Shown in pieces: positions 9,952-19,406 of a DNA stretch of 64,000 nucleotides (its first letter is position 1; every line of letters begins with the position of its first letter). The stretch spans positions 2,356,001 through 2,420,000 of the forward strand of contig NZ_JAUSYD010000001.1 in assembly GCF_030816615.1 (NCBI RefSeq). Direction: 5' to 3'. Origin of the DNA: Streptomyces sp. B1I3. Lineage in GTDB: Bacteria; Actinomycetota; Actinomycetes; Streptomycetales; Streptomycetaceae. Below the pieces are notes generated by a model that ran no database searches, was not told the DNA's origin, and was given only the letters and a program-made list of their open reading frames with translations. Made by a program: the position numbers and the translations under genes.

Positions 9952-11190
9952 CTATCCGGTGCTGTCCACCGCGAACCGCGCGAACTCCTCGTGGAAGTGC
10001 GGGAACGTCTTGCGGACGCAGCCTGGGTCGTCGTAGCTCGTCCCGGGCGTGCGCAGCCCCGCGACCGCGAACGACATGACGATGCGGTGGTCGCCGTGCG
10101 TGGCGATCTCGGTGGGGCGCGGAGTGCCGGGGTGGATCTCGATCCAGTCGGGTCCGGTGTGCACGGTGATGCCCATGTTCCTCAGGTTCTCGGCGCAGGC
10201 CTCCAGGCGGTCGCACTCCTTCACCCGGGTGTTGGCGACGTCCTCGATCCGTACCGGCGAGGAGGCGAACGGCGCGATCGCGGCGAGCGTGGGCATCGTG
10301 TCGGAGATGTCGCGCATGTTGACCGTCAGGCCCGAGAGCCTGCCGGTGGACCGCACGGTCGTGGCCTCGGCCGTGGTGCTGACCTCCGCTCCCATGCGGC
10401 GCAGCACGTCGGTGAAGCGCAGGTCGCCCTGGAGCGCGCCGGTGCCGAGGCCGGGGACGGTGACCTCGCGGCCGGTGAGGGCGGCCGCCGCGAAGAAGTA
10501 CGAGGCCGTGGACGCGTCGGGCTCCACGGCGTACGTGGTGGCGCGGTAGCCGGTGGGTGGGACGGTGAAGGTGTTCCCCTCCCGGGCGACCTCGACGCCG
10601 AAGCTTCGCATCATCGCGAGGGTGATCTCGATGTACGGCGCCGAGACGAGCTCCGTGACGTCGATCCGGAGTCCCTCGGCGGTGAGCGGGCCGAGCATGA
10701 GCAGCGCGGTGAGGTACTGGGACGACTCCCCCGCGTCCAGGGTGAGTTCGCCGCCCTTCACGCCGGACGCCTCGATGCGCAGCGGGTGGTGGCCCTCGGC
10801 TCCCTCGTGACGGAGGTCGACGCCGAGGGCGCGCAGGGCCTCCGTGAGCGGGGCGAGGGGACGGCGGCGCATCTGTGCGGAGGCGTCGAAGCGGTAGCTG
10901 CCGGTGGCCGCGGCGGCGGCGAGCGTCGGCAGGAAACGGGCGGTGGTGGCCCCGTCCCGGCAGTGGACCTCGGCCTCGGCGACGGCGGGTCCGGCGGGGC
11001 GCCCCTCGATGTGCCAGCGGTCGGCTTCGCGTGTCACTCCGTACCCGAGGCGGGTCAGGCCTTCGGTGAACCCCTCGGTGTCGTCCGAGTGCAGGGGCCG
11101 CAGGAGGGTGGTGGTGCCGTCCGCCGCGGCGGCCAGGAACAGGGCGCGGGCGGTGACGGACTTGGAGCCGGGGACGTGGATGACGGTCAC
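9952..11190 (-). CDS. aroA: 3-phosphoshikimate 1-carboxyvinyltransferase (EPSP synthase) paralogue
   Basis: The 412-residue protein starts at GTG (VTVIHVPGSKS). It has the EPSP-synthase substrate loop VPGSKSVTARA (residues 5-15), the second-domain motif ISDTMPTLAAIAPFA (about 295), the phosphoenolpyruvate-binding NTRVKECDRLEACAENL (about 320) and HGDHRIVMSFAVAGL (about 370). These are the conserved catalytic elements. The usual Asn after SKSVT/S is Ala here. Streptomyces typically carries a better-known aroA elsewhere, so this may be a second copy serving primary or specialised metabolism. There are no other shikimate genes nearby. Confidence 0.85.
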   Translation of the reverse strand: MTVIHVPGSKSVTARALFLAAAADGTTTLLRPLHSDDTEGFTEGLTRLGYGVTREADRWHIEGRPAGPAVAEAEVHCRDGATTARFLPTLAAAAATGSYRFDASAQMRRRPLAPLTEALRALGVDLRHEGAEGHHPLRIEASGVKGGELTLDAGESSQYLTALLMLGPLTAEGLRIDVTELVSAPYIEITLAMMRSFGVEVAREGNTFTVPPTGYRATTYAVEPDASTASYFFAAAALTGREVTVPGLGTGALQGDLRFTDVLRRMGAEVSTTAEATTVRSTGRLSGLTVNMRDISDTMPTLAAIAPFASSPVRIEDVANTRVKECDRLEACAENLRNMGITVHTGPDWIEIHPGTPRPTEIATHGDHRIVMSFAVAGLRTPGTSYDDPGCVRKTFPHFHEEFARFAVDSTG

Positions 11191-11220
11191 GGGCGTCCAT
11201 CCTGCCGTGCGGCGGGCGTG

Positions 11221-11259
11221 CCCGCGGGGCGCGTCCACTGCCTGGACGCGCCCCGCGGG
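11221..11259. terminator. Strong hairpin terminator
   Basis: A perfect 17-bp stem (11221-11237 with 11243-11259) and 5-base loop sits 11 bases after the acyl-CoA dehydrogenase stop and upstream of the aroA start. Confidence 0.85.
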
Positions 11260-11269
11260 GCGGCCGCTT

Positions 11270-13216
11270 TCAGCGGATCGGGCGGTGGACGTTCTCCCCG
11301 GCGGCCGGGCCCGGGGTGGCGTCGGCGATCCAGGGGCCTTCGCCGCTGGGGTCGATGACGCCCTCCTCGAGCCAGGTGTAGGTCCCCGACAGCACTCCGT
11401 CGACCACGCGCCGGTCGATGTCGTCGGTGTTGGACCACAGCCGGGTGAAGAGCTCCTCGACACGGACGCGGGCCTGCCGGCAGAAGACGTCGGCGAGCTG
11501 GTAGGCCTCGCGGCCGTGGTCGCCGCCCGCCCGCAGGTGCTCGGCCCGGACGCAGGCGGCGCTCATGGCGAAGAGTTCGGCGCCGATGTCGACGATCCGG
11601 CCGAGGAAGTTCTGCTTCGTCTCCATGCGGCCCTGCCACCGGGACATGGCGTAGAAGGTGGAGCGGGCCAGCTTGCGGGCCGAGCGTTCGACGTAGCGCA
11701 GGTGGGCGGAGAGGTCGGGGTGCCCGGGGACGCGGAACTCGCCGTAGGAGCTGGGGATCTGGCCCGGACCGCTGACCAGCTTCGGGAGCCAGCGGGCGTA
11801 GAACCCGGCGGCGTTGGCGCCCGCCTTCGCCTTGTCGGAGAACGGTTTGTCGGGGTCGATGATGTCACCGGCGACCTTGAGGTGGGCGTCGACGGCCTCG
11901 CGGGCGATCAGCAGGTGCATGATCTCCGTGGAGCCCTCGAAGATCCGGTTGATCCTCATGTCGCGGAGCATCTGCTCGGCGGGGACGGCGCGTTCACCGC
12001 GGGCCGCGAGGGAGGCGGCGGTCTCGAAGCCGCGGCCGCCACGGATCTGGACGAGCTCGTCGGAGATCAGCCAGCCCATCTCGGAGCCGTACAGCTTGGC
12101 GAGGGCCGCCTCGATGCGGATGTCGTTGCGGTTCTCGTCGGCCATCTGCGAGGAGAGGTCGACGACCGCCTCCAGGGCGAAGGTGGTGGCGGCGATGAAG
12201 GAGATCTTGGCGCCGACCGCCTCGTGCCGGGCGACCGGCCTGCCCCACTGCTCGCGCGCCGCCGACCATTCGCGGGCGATCTTCAGGGACCACTTCCCGA
12301 CGCCCACGCACATGGCCGGCAGCGAGAGGCGGCCGGTGTTGAGCGTGGTGAGGGCGATCTTGAGACCGGCGCCCTCGGGGCCGATCCGGTTGGCGGCGGG
12401 CACCCGGACCCCGTGGAAGCGGGTCACGCCGTTCTCGATGCCGCGCAGGCCCATGAAGGCGTTGCGGTGCTCCACCGTGATGCCCGGCGAGTCCGCCTCG
12501 ACGACGAAGGCCGTGATGCCGCCCTTGTGCCCCTCGGACTCGGGGACCCGGGCCATGACGACGAGCAGGTCGGCGACGACGCCGTTGGTGGTCCAGAGCT
12601 TCACGCCGTCCAGGACGTACTCGTCGCCGTCGGGCACGGCCGCGGTCGCGAGCCTGGCCGGGTCGGAGCCGACGTCGGGCTCGGTGAGGAGGAAGGCCGA
12701 GATGTCGGTACGGGCCAGACGGGGCAGGAAGGCGTCCTTCTGCTCCTGGGTGCCGAACATCTTCAGCGGCTGCGGTACGCCGATGGACTGGTGGGCGGAG
12801 AGCAGCGCGCCGATCGAGGGGCTGGCGGAACCGGCCAGTGCCAGCGCCTTGTTGTAGTAGACCTGGGTCAGCCCCAGGCCTCCGTACCTGGTCTCGATCT
12901 TCATGCCGAGCGCGCCGAGCTCCTTGAGGCCGTTCACCACCTCGTCGGGGATCCTGGCCTCGCGCTCGATGAGGGCGCCGTCGACCCGCGTCTCGCAGAA
13001 GTCGCGCAGCCGGGCGAGGAAGGCCTCGCCGCGCCGTACGTCGTCCGCGGCGGGCGCGGGATGGGGGTGGATCAGGTCGAGCCGGAAGCGTCCGAGGAAG
13101 AGTTCCTTGGCGAAACTCGGCTTGCGCCAGTCCTGTTCGCGGGCGGCCTCGGCCACCTGCCGTGCTTCACGCTCGGTGACTTTCGGGGCCTGCGGGATGT
13201 CGGATGGGGCGGACAT
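11270..13216 (-). CDS. Long-form acyl-CoA dehydrogenase family protein
   Basis: The 648-residue FAD enzyme begins MSAPSDIPQAPKVTE with a GAGGAG ribosome binding motif upstream. The acyl-CoA dehydrogenase core spans about residues 40-420: the FAD/substrate loop LLTEPDVGSDPARLATAA (about 170), the Leu-Trp-Thr segment VKLWTTNGVVADLLV, and the C-terminal signature RIFEGSTEIMHLLIAREAVDAHL (about 420). An extra C-terminal domain of some 200 residues, helical, makes it longer than standard 380-residue members and like the VLCAD/FadE-type extended enzymes. The acyl substrate is unknown. Confidence 0.87.
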   Translation of the reverse strand: MSAPSDIPQAPKVTEREARQVAEAAREQDWRKPSFAKELFLGRFRLDLIHPHPAPAADDVRRGEAFLARLRDFCETRVDGALIEREARIPDEVVNGLKELGALGMKIETRYGGLGLTQVYYNKALALAGSASPSIGALLSAHQSIGVPQPLKMFGTQEQKDAFLPRLARTDISAFLLTEPDVGSDPARLATAAVPDGDEYVLDGVKLWTTNGVVADLLVVMARVPESEGHKGGITAFVVEADSPGITVEHRNAFMGLRGIENGVTRFHGVRVPAANRIGPEGAGLKIALTTLNTGRLSLPAMCVGVGKWSLKIAREWSAAREQWGRPVARHEAVGAKISFIAATTFALEAVVDLSSQMADENRNDIRIEAALAKLYGSEMGWLISDELVQIRGGRGFETAASLAARGERAVPAEQMLRDMRINRIFEGSTEIMHLLIAREAVDAHLKVAGDIIDPDKPFSDKAKAGANAAGFYARWLPKLVSGPGQIPSSYGEFRVPGHPDLSAHLRYVERSARKLARSTFYAMSRWQGRMETKQNFLGRIVDIGAELFAMSAACVRAEHLRAGGDHGREAYQLADVFCRQARVRVEELFTRLWSNTDDIDRRVVDGVLSGTYTWLEEGVIDPSGEGPWIADATPGPAAGENVHRPIR

Positions 13217-13344
13217 GAGGAGCTCACCTCGCCGCGAGTCGGGGTATGGGTCGGGCCGTACGCGTGCCGATCGGTACCACGTGTCCGTATCTACCCGATC
13301 CACGCCACCCCCACCACCCTGCGACGGCCTCCCGGCGGCCTGCG

Positions 13345-13385
13345 GAGACGGCCGGAGCCCCCGCACAGCGGGCTCCGGCCGTCTC
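13345..13385. terminator. Hairpin terminator after the aldehyde dehydrogenase
   Basis: A 16-bp perfect stem (13345-13360 with 13370-13385) and 9-base loop, 16 bases past the aldehyde dehydrogenase stop. Confidence 0.85.
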
Positions 13386-13401
13386 GTTCCCCGGGGCCGG
13401 C

Positions 13402-14847
13402 CTACAGGGCCAGGCCAGTGAGGACCAGCACCCGCTCGTAGGTGTAGTCGTCCATCGCGTAGCGCACGCCCTCGCGGCCCACGCCCGACTGCTTGGCGCC
13501 GCCGTAGGGCATCTGGTCGGCGCGGTAGGAGGGGACGTCACCGATGACCACGCCGCCGACCTCCAGGGCGCGGTGGGCGCGGAACGCGGTCTGCAGGTCG
13601 TGGGTGAAGACGCCCGCCTGCAGGCCGTAGGGGGAGTCGTTGACGGCGGCGAACGCCTCTGCCTCCCCGTCGGCCTTCTGTACGTACATGACCGGGCCGA
13701 AGACCTCTTCGCAGGCGATCTTCGCCGTACCGGGGAGATCGGCGAGGACCGTCGGGGCGTACGTGGCCCCGTCGCGCCGGCCGCCGGTGAGCAGCTCGGC
13801 ACCGCCCGCCACGGCCTCGTCGACCCAGGACTCGACACGGCGGGCGGCGTCCTCGCTGACCAGCGGGCCGACGTCGGTGGCCGCGTCGGAGGGGTCGCCC
13901 GTCACCAGGGCCTCGACGGCCGCGACGATCTTCGGGACGAGCCGGTCGTACACGGAGGCGTCGGCGATGACCCGCTGCACGGAGATGCAGGACTGGCCGC
14001 CCTGGTAGTTGGAGAAGGTCGCGATGCGGGTCGCGGCCCAGTCCAGGTCCTCCTCCGATGAGTAGTCGCCGAGGACGACTGCCGCGCCGTTGCCGCCCAG
14101 CTCCAGGGTGCAGTGCTTGCGCGGCACCGACTCCATGATCGAGTAGCCGACCGGCCCGGAGCCGGTGAAGGAGATCACCGGCAGTCGCTCGTCACGGACG
14201 AGGGCGGGCATCCGGTCGTTGGGAACGGTCAGGACGGACCAGGAGCCGGCCGGAAGGTCGGTCTCGGCCAGCAGTTCGCCCAGGATCAGGGCCGAGATCG
14301 GGGTGGCCGGCGCCGGCTTGAGGATGATCGGCGCGCCGACGGCGATGGCCGGGGCCACCTTGTGGGCGCTCAGGTTGAGCGGGAAGTTGAAGGGGGCGAT
14401 TCCGAGGACGGGCCCGCGCGGGAAACGCCGGGTCAGCCCGAGGCGGCCGGTGCCTCCGGCGTCCGTGTCCAGCCGCTGGGCGTCGCCGCCGTTGAAGCGG
14501 CGGGCCTCCTCGGCGGCGAACCGGAAGACGGAGACGGCGCGGCCGACCTCGCCGCGCGCCCACTTGATGGGCTTGCCGTTCTCCGCGGAGATCAGCTGGG
14601 CGATCTCCTCGGTGCGCTCCGCGAGCCGTCGCACGACGTGGTCGAGCGCGGCTGCGCGCACGTGCGCCGGGGTCGCGGCGAACTCCTCGCGCACCGCGTA
14701 CGCGGCGGCGACGGCCTCCTCGGTCTGGGCGTCGGTCGGCACGGAGACCGTGCCGACGAGACGGCCGTCCCAGGGGTTGGTGACGTCGAAGCTGTCCTCG
14801 CCGGTGGCCTGGCGGCCGGCGAGCCAGAAGGCGTGGGTGGAAGTCAT
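13402..14847 (-). CDS. Aldehyde dehydrogenase, probable semialdehyde dehydrogenase of GABA breakdown
   Basis: The 481-residue NAD(P)-dependent aldehyde dehydrogenase has the cofactor segment GIAPFNFPLNL (about 135-145), the catalytic Glu in LELGGNGAAVV (about 245) and the catalytic Cys in YQGGQSCISVQ (about 280). The C-terminal YGGAKQSGVGREGVRYAMDDYT segment is normal. GabT and a PucR regulator lie immediately upstream on the chromosome, so oxidation of succinate semialdehyde to succinate is a reasonable role, but specificity cannot be read directly. A TTGTCCG motif 95 bases upstream recurs before gabT. Confidence 0.82.
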   Translation of the reverse strand: MTSTHAFWLAGRQATGEDSFDVTNPWDGRLVGTVSVPTDAQTEEAVAAAYAVREEFAATPAHVRAAALDHVVRRLAERTEEIAQLISAENGKPIKWARGEVGRAVSVFRFAAEEARRFNGGDAQRLDTDAGGTGRLGLTRRFPRGPVLGIAPFNFPLNLSAHKVAPAIAVGAPIILKPAPATPISALILGELLAETDLPAGSWSVLTVPNDRMPALVRDERLPVISFTGSGPVGYSIMESVPRKHCTLELGGNGAAVVLGDYSSEEDLDWAATRIATFSNYQGGQSCISVQRVIADASVYDRLVPKIVAAVEALVTGDPSDAATDVGPLVSEDAARRVESWVDEAVAGGAELLTGGRRDGATYAPTVLADLPGTAKIACEEVFGPVMYVQKADGEAEAFAAVNDSPYGLQAGVFTHDLQTAFRAHRALEVGGVVIGDVPSYRADQMPYGGAKQSGVGREGVRYAMDDYTYERVLVLTGLAL

Positions 14848-15011
14848 GGTGGTTCCGGCCCTTCGGGGTGGTGAACGAGGATCGCGGGCACCACGGAGGA
14901 GCCCTCGGGCCCACGGTAGGTGGACCGGGCACGGATGACGTTTGTCCGGTGTGGAGCGGAGCACGGGTCCGATGCGCCGCTTTGGCGGAGGCGGGCAGCG
15001 GGGCGCCCCTC

Positions 15012-16610
15012 TCAGCCGCCCGTGGGGGCCGACGACGAGGCGGCCGACGTCTTCAGGGCCAGCCAGAGCTCCATGCGGACGTCCGGATCGTCGAGTGAAC
15101 GGCCCAGGATCTCCTCCACCCGCCGCATCCGGTAGCGCAGCGTGTGGCGGTGGACGCCCAGGTCGGCGGCGGCGGCGTCCCACTGGCCGTGGCGGGAGAG
15201 CCAGGCGCGCAGGGACGCGACCAGATCGCCGCGTCCCTTCGCGTCGTGCTCGCTCAGGGGCCGCAGGATGCCGTCGGCGAAGGCCCGTACGGCGTCGTCG
15301 GCGAGGAGCGGCAGGAGCGAGCCCGCCGCGAGTTCCTCGTGTTCGACCAGGGCCCGGCCCCGGCGGCGGGCGACCGAGAGTGCCTGTTCGGCCTGCTTGT
15401 ACGCGGCGGAGACGGCGATGGGGCCCGCGGGCGCGGACAGACCGACGACCACGTCGCCGTCGTCGGCCCCGGGTTCGCGCGCCGGGCGGTCGTCCTGCGC
15501 CTGGGCGTACGCCGTGCAGGCCTCGACCGCCGCACCACCGTCCGCGGCCAGCACGACGACCCGCTCACCCTCGGGCACCATCAGGAGCGTCTCGCCGGAT
15601 CGGGCGGCGGCGGCCTCCATCGTCTCGGCGAGCAGTTGGGGCGCCGCGGGGGCCGACGGGGCGGGCGTCTCGGCGATCAGGAGCCGGAAAGGGGCGTCGA
15701 GCAGCCCGCCGTACAGATCCCCGGCCACGGCCCGGGCGTGGTCGGGCTGCCCTGCCAGCAGCATCCGCAGGACCGCGGCGCCCAGGCGCTGCTCCGCCCC
15801 CTGGAGGGAGCGGGAACGGGCCGTGGTCAGGGTCAGCAGGGCGACGGCCGAGTGCACCGCATACCGCTCGGCGGTGCCGGGGGCAGCCCCCGTGCCGACG
15901 GCCAGCGCGCCGCGGATCCGGTGGCCGCTCCCCAGGGACTGGATCTCGATCCGGTCGGTGTCGTCGGCCGTGGTGCCGACGACGACGCTGGCCGGGGCGG
16001 GGCGGTCCCGCAGGCGCTCCACGTCGGGCGTCAGCCGGGCGGCACGGCGGGCCGCCCAGTCGGGCGCGGCGGCCACGACGGCACCCGAGGTGTCGTACAG
16101 CGCGGCCCAGCCGTCGACGTGGGCGGCGAGCCGGGCGAGCAGTTCGGTGGGGCCGTCCCCCGCGAGTGCGGCCCGGGTGAGGTCCCGCTGGGCCTCGAAG
16201 CCGGCGGTGACCGCGCGGTACTGGTCGGCGGCGATCGCCGCGGAGACGGCCTTGCTGATCGCGAGGAACGGCGTACGCCGGGGCACTTCGAGCAGCGGCA
16301 GCCCCGCCTCGCCGGCGGCGTCGACGAGGGCGGCGGGGATGTCCTCGTAGGTGACGCCCACGGCGAAACCGAGCCCCGCCACCTTGGCGCCGGCCAGCCG
16401 CTGGACGTAACGGCGCATCGTCTCGTGGTCCTCGGCGTCGAGGTTGGTCGCGGTGACGAGGAGCAGCTCACCGCCGTCCATGTACGGCACAGGGTCGGCG
16501 AGCTCGCTGGCGTGGACCCAGCGCACCGGCGTGTCGAGCCGGTCCGCCCCCGCGCGGACCGTGAGCTTGAGGGCGGAGTGCTGAACGAGCGAGGCGAGGG
16601 TGAGGGGCAT
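15012..16610 (-). CDS. PucR family transcriptional regulator
   Basis: The 532-residue protein has the PucR/PurC-like N-terminal ligand domain (residues 1-120, LTVRAGADRLDTPVRWVHASELADP) and a central CdaR GGDEF-like region. The C-terminal PucR helix-turn-helix (about 465-525) reads WLSRHGQWDAAAADLGVHRHTLRYRMRR, then VEEILGRSLDDPDVRMELWLAL. Members regulate nitrogen compound catabolism, including purines and GABA. The start MPLTLASL is where the domain begins. The gene precedes the aldehyde dehydrogenase on the same strand and gabT lies about 2.8 kb away, so it probably regulates both. Confidence 0.88.
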   Translation of the reverse strand: MPLTLASLVQHSALKLTVRAGADRLDTPVRWVHASELADPVPYMDGGELLLVTATNLDAEDHETMRRYVQRLAGAKVAGLGFAVGVTYEDIPAALVDAAGEAGLPLLEVPRRTPFLAISKAVSAAIAADQYRAVTAGFEAQRDLTRAALAGDGPTELLARLAAHVDGWAALYDTSGAVVAAAPDWAARRAARLTPDVERLRDRPAPASVVVGTTADDTDRIEIQSLGSGHRIRGALAVGTGAAPGTAERYAVHSAVALLTLTTARSRSLQGAEQRLGAAVLRMLLAGQPDHARAVAGDLYGGLLDAPFRLLIAETPAPSAPAAPQLLAETMEAAAARSGETLLMVPEGERVVVLAADGGAAVEACTAYAQAQDDRPAREPGADDGDVVVGLSAPAGPIAVSAAYKQAEQALSVARRRGRALVEHEELAAGSLLPLLADDAVRAFADGILRPLSEHDAKGRGDLVASLRAWLSRHGQWDAAAADLGVHRHTLRYRMRRVEEILGRSLDDPDVRMELWLALKTSAASSSAPTGG

Positions 16611-16713
16611 GGGACCGCCGGAACTCTGGGAGTCGACTGCGCCGTCCCGTACAGACGGCCACATCCGATTCTGCCAGGGCGGCAGGGTCGCTGTGACCGG
16701 CACCCGCCGGTCC

Positions 16714-19161
16714 TCAGCCGCCCAGGTCGACCAGGAGCGGGGGTGCGTGCTCGCCCTTCACCGTCGTCAGGGACAGGACCGCGTGCCCGGCCGGCAGCTC
16801 GTAGGCGAGGGCGGAGGCGGACCAGCGCTCGCGCTCGACCCGCCGTACCGTGACGGCCTCGGTGGTCACGGCCTTGCCGGTCGCCATCCTCCGCAGGGCG
16901 TGCAGGGCGCGTGTGAGCGGCTGGTCGGCGAACACCGTGTGCTGGGCCACCTCCCGTACGTCGACCCACTCCTTGCCCCAGGCCTCGGCGAACCGCCGCC
17001 CGTCCCAGGTGGTGATGCCGGAGAAGATCATGCCGCAGCCCACCGCGCCGAGCAGGGCCGGGTGCAGCTCCTCGGGCACGTCGTCGACGGTGCGCAGCAC
17101 CAGTACGGCGCCGGCGTTGACGGATCGCAGGTGCCGCAGGCCCCGGACCGTCTGTGTGGTCAGGGTGTTCGTCGCGTCGTCCAGCACGAGGCAGGTGAAG
17201 AGGGAGCGGTCGGCGCGCGCCGCGGCCATCGCGTTGAACTGTGCGAGGACGAGCCTGGCCAGCACGCGGGACGCCCCGGCGTGGGCCCGTTCGGGAAGGT
17301 CGATACGGACCCGGAGGGGGTGCTGTTCGAGAGACCGGAGGGAGAAGGGCCGTGCCTGCTCTCCCGTGGCGAAGAAACCGGCGAACGCGGGCCGGTCGAG
17401 CAGGGCGATCCGGTCGGCGAGGACCGCGGCGACGTCGCCCGCCGTTCCCGCCTGCCGGACTCGCGCCTCCAGCTCGCGCAGCATCGAGTCGTGGCCACCC
17501 GTCCGCAGGGCCTGCCGCAGCGGGGCGAGGGCCTGCTCGCCTCCCGCGAGGAGTTCACGAAGCTCGGGTACGGCCGGAAAGTGCCCGTGGACGGCGCGGT
17601 AGGGGCCGAGCAGCTGGCCGAGGGCCAGCGCCGCGCGCCGGCTGTCGAGGTCGGGCACGTCCCCGGCGAGCCCTTCGGCGAGCGTGGCCGCCGCCTCGTC
17701 GGGGTCGAGTGTGCCCCCGTACAGATCGAAGTCGTACACCGAGGAGGCGTCGCCGAGCTTCACGACGACGTCGTACGCGTCGTCGGGGCCCAGGGGTGTT
17801 CCCGCGGCGCAGACGGCGAGCACGGCGGACCGTCCGGCGAGGGCCTGGAGTGCCAGCGTCTCGACGACGGGGCGTACCAGCCGCGTCGTCTTGCCGGCCC
17901 CCGAGGGCCCGACCGCCAGGAGGGAGGTGCCCAGGACGGCCGCGTCGAGGGCGGCGCCGGAACCTCGGCGGGCGTAGGGGTTGCGCTCGTCGTCCACGCA
18001 GCGCCCGACCCGGACCTGACCCGCCAGCAGATCGTGACGGGCGGCGCGCAGGGGGACGTCCCGGTTGCCCGAGGGGTGCAGGAAGGCATCGGGGCCCTCC
18101 CGCACCACGGCCGCGGCGAAGGCCTGCGAGCGGTCCGCAGCGGTACGCGAGAGCGTCCACGCGTGGTCGAGGCGTACGCAGTCCACGTCGTTCATCCGTT
18201 CGGCACGCACCGCCGCGGTGAGGACGTCAGCCGCCTCCGTGAGTCCCGAGGCACGCAGCTCCGGCCACCTCGCGCGGCCGGTGCCGGCGTGGGCCGGCCG
18301 GGGAGGGGCGGTGCCGCCGGGCGGCCCCGCCGGCTCCCGCTCGCGGGCCTCGCGGACCTCGGCGCGCCAGCGGCCGGCCCGCGCGAACGGCCACACGGTC
18401 CCCGCCAAGATCACGGCGTAGGCACCGTAGGCGACCAGGGCCGCGAGGTACTTGTTGCCGCCACCCTGCAGCCAGTCGCTCACGAGGTACATCACGGCGT
18501 CCACGACCGGGACGTAGCCGCTCCAGACGGCCCAGAGCGCGAGGAGGGCTCCGGAGCCGGAGAGGGTCAGCCGCACCCGCCGCAGGTGCGGCCCGGCGTG
18601 GTGGCGGACGAGTCCGGCCCAGTTGCCCAGCCGGGCGGCCCACAGCCCCACCAGCAGGACGAGCGCCTGCAGGTAGAGGGTCTGCAGGGAGTTGGCGGCG
18701 GGCGGCACGTAGTCGGCGCGCAACCTGTCGAACGCCCACCAGTCCCCCGGGGTGAACACCATGAACGGCACGTTCACGTAGGGGACCCGGAAGTCCATGA
18801 GCAGGCCCCAGAAGATCAGCCAGAGCACCAGCGTGGCCAGGGGGGCCAGCAGCGAAGGGTTCGGAGGCTTCCGGGGCGGCCGCGGCACGTACGCGTACCG
18901 CCAGATGCCCGGGTCCGCGGCGGGACGGTCGGTGTCCAGCCACTCCTCGGTGGACGGTCCGCCCAGGGGCGAGCCGGCGGGCATCGGCGGGGCGGCGGGC
19001 ATGGACGGTGCGGCGGGCATCGGCGGGGCGGCGGGCATGGACGGCGGGGCGGGCGGAGGCCCTGCCGGACGGGGCACCGGGTACCGGGGCGCTTCCGGGT
19101 GACCGCCCGGCCCCGGCGGGCCGCTCGCGCCCCTCGCGTCACGCATGTCGTCGCTCTTCAT
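16714..19161 (-). CDS. Membrane-anchored P-loop ATPase, conjugation-coupling-like
   Basis: The 815-residue protein has a Pro-rich N-terminal cytoplasmic region with repeats of MPAAP (about residues 35-60). Several transmembrane segments follow between about 110 and 290 (LLAPLATLVLWLIFWGLL, LYLQALVLLVGLWAARL, LAALVAYGAYAVILAGTV). The C-terminal half is an ATPase with Walker A GPSGAGKTTRL (about 440) and a Walker B-like FTCLVLDDATN (about 660). This layout resembles VirD4/TraG/HerA-type coupling ATPases. No other transfer genes are nearby, so a secretion or DNA-transfer role is only inferred. It is divergent from gabT. Confidence 0.7.
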   Translation of the reverse strand: MKSDDMRDARGASGPPGPGGHPEAPRYPVPRPAGPPPAPPSMPAAPPMPAAPSMPAAPPMPAGSPLGGPSTEEWLDTDRPAADPGIWRYAYVPRPPRKPPNPSLLAPLATLVLWLIFWGLLMDFRVPYVNVPFMVFTPGDWWAFDRLRADYVPPAANSLQTLYLQALVLLVGLWAARLGNWAGLVRHHAGPHLRRVRLTLSGSGALLALWAVWSGYVPVVDAVMYLVSDWLQGGGNKYLAALVAYGAYAVILAGTVWPFARAGRWRAEVREAREREPAGPPGGTAPPRPAHAGTGRARWPELRASGLTEAADVLTAAVRAERMNDVDCVRLDHAWTLSRTAADRSQAFAAAVVREGPDAFLHPSGNRDVPLRAARHDLLAGQVRVGRCVDDERNPYARRGSGAALDAAVLGTSLLAVGPSGAGKTTRLVRPVVETLALQALAGRSAVLAVCAAGTPLGPDDAYDVVVKLGDASSVYDFDLYGGTLDPDEAAATLAEGLAGDVPDLDSRRAALALGQLLGPYRAVHGHFPAVPELRELLAGGEQALAPLRQALRTGGHDSMLRELEARVRQAGTAGDVAAVLADRIALLDRPAFAGFFATGEQARPFSLRSLEQHPLRVRIDLPERAHAGASRVLARLVLAQFNAMAAARADRSLFTCLVLDDATNTLTTQTVRGLRHLRSVNAGAVLVLRTVDDVPEELHPALLGAVGCGMIFSGITTWDGRRFAEAWGKEWVDVREVAQHTVFADQPLTRALHALRRMATGKAVTTEAVTVRRVERERWSASALAYELPAGHAVLSLTTVKGEHAPPLLVDLGG

Positions 19162-19287
19162 GAACCGCTGCCCCCTGACCAGCCGGGTCCCGCCCTCTGC
19201 ACCGGTCAATCTAGTGCCAGGACACGGTGAGTTCAGCAAGGCGGCCGGATGGCGCGGCCCCGGCCTCCCGCCGCTTGTGGCGGGCCA

Positions 19288-19307
19288 CCTGTCCGCGGCG
19301 GACAAGG
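19288..19307. promoter_or_regulatory. Inverted repeat upstream of gabT, possible PucR operator
   Basis: TGTCCGC and GCGGACA (19290-19304) form a 15-bp palindrome around a central G, about 100 bases before the gabT start. TTGTCCG also occurs at 14942-14948, upstream of the neighbouring aldehyde dehydrogenase. Assignment to PucR is inference. Confidence 0.35.
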
Positions 19308-19406
19308 AAACACGGCCACCACTCCCGATCGGAGCATGACCTCGGGCCGCACCCGCCCCTAGCCTGCACACGAGAGAAGCGTCCGGAACACCCCCAGGAG
19401 CCCCGC

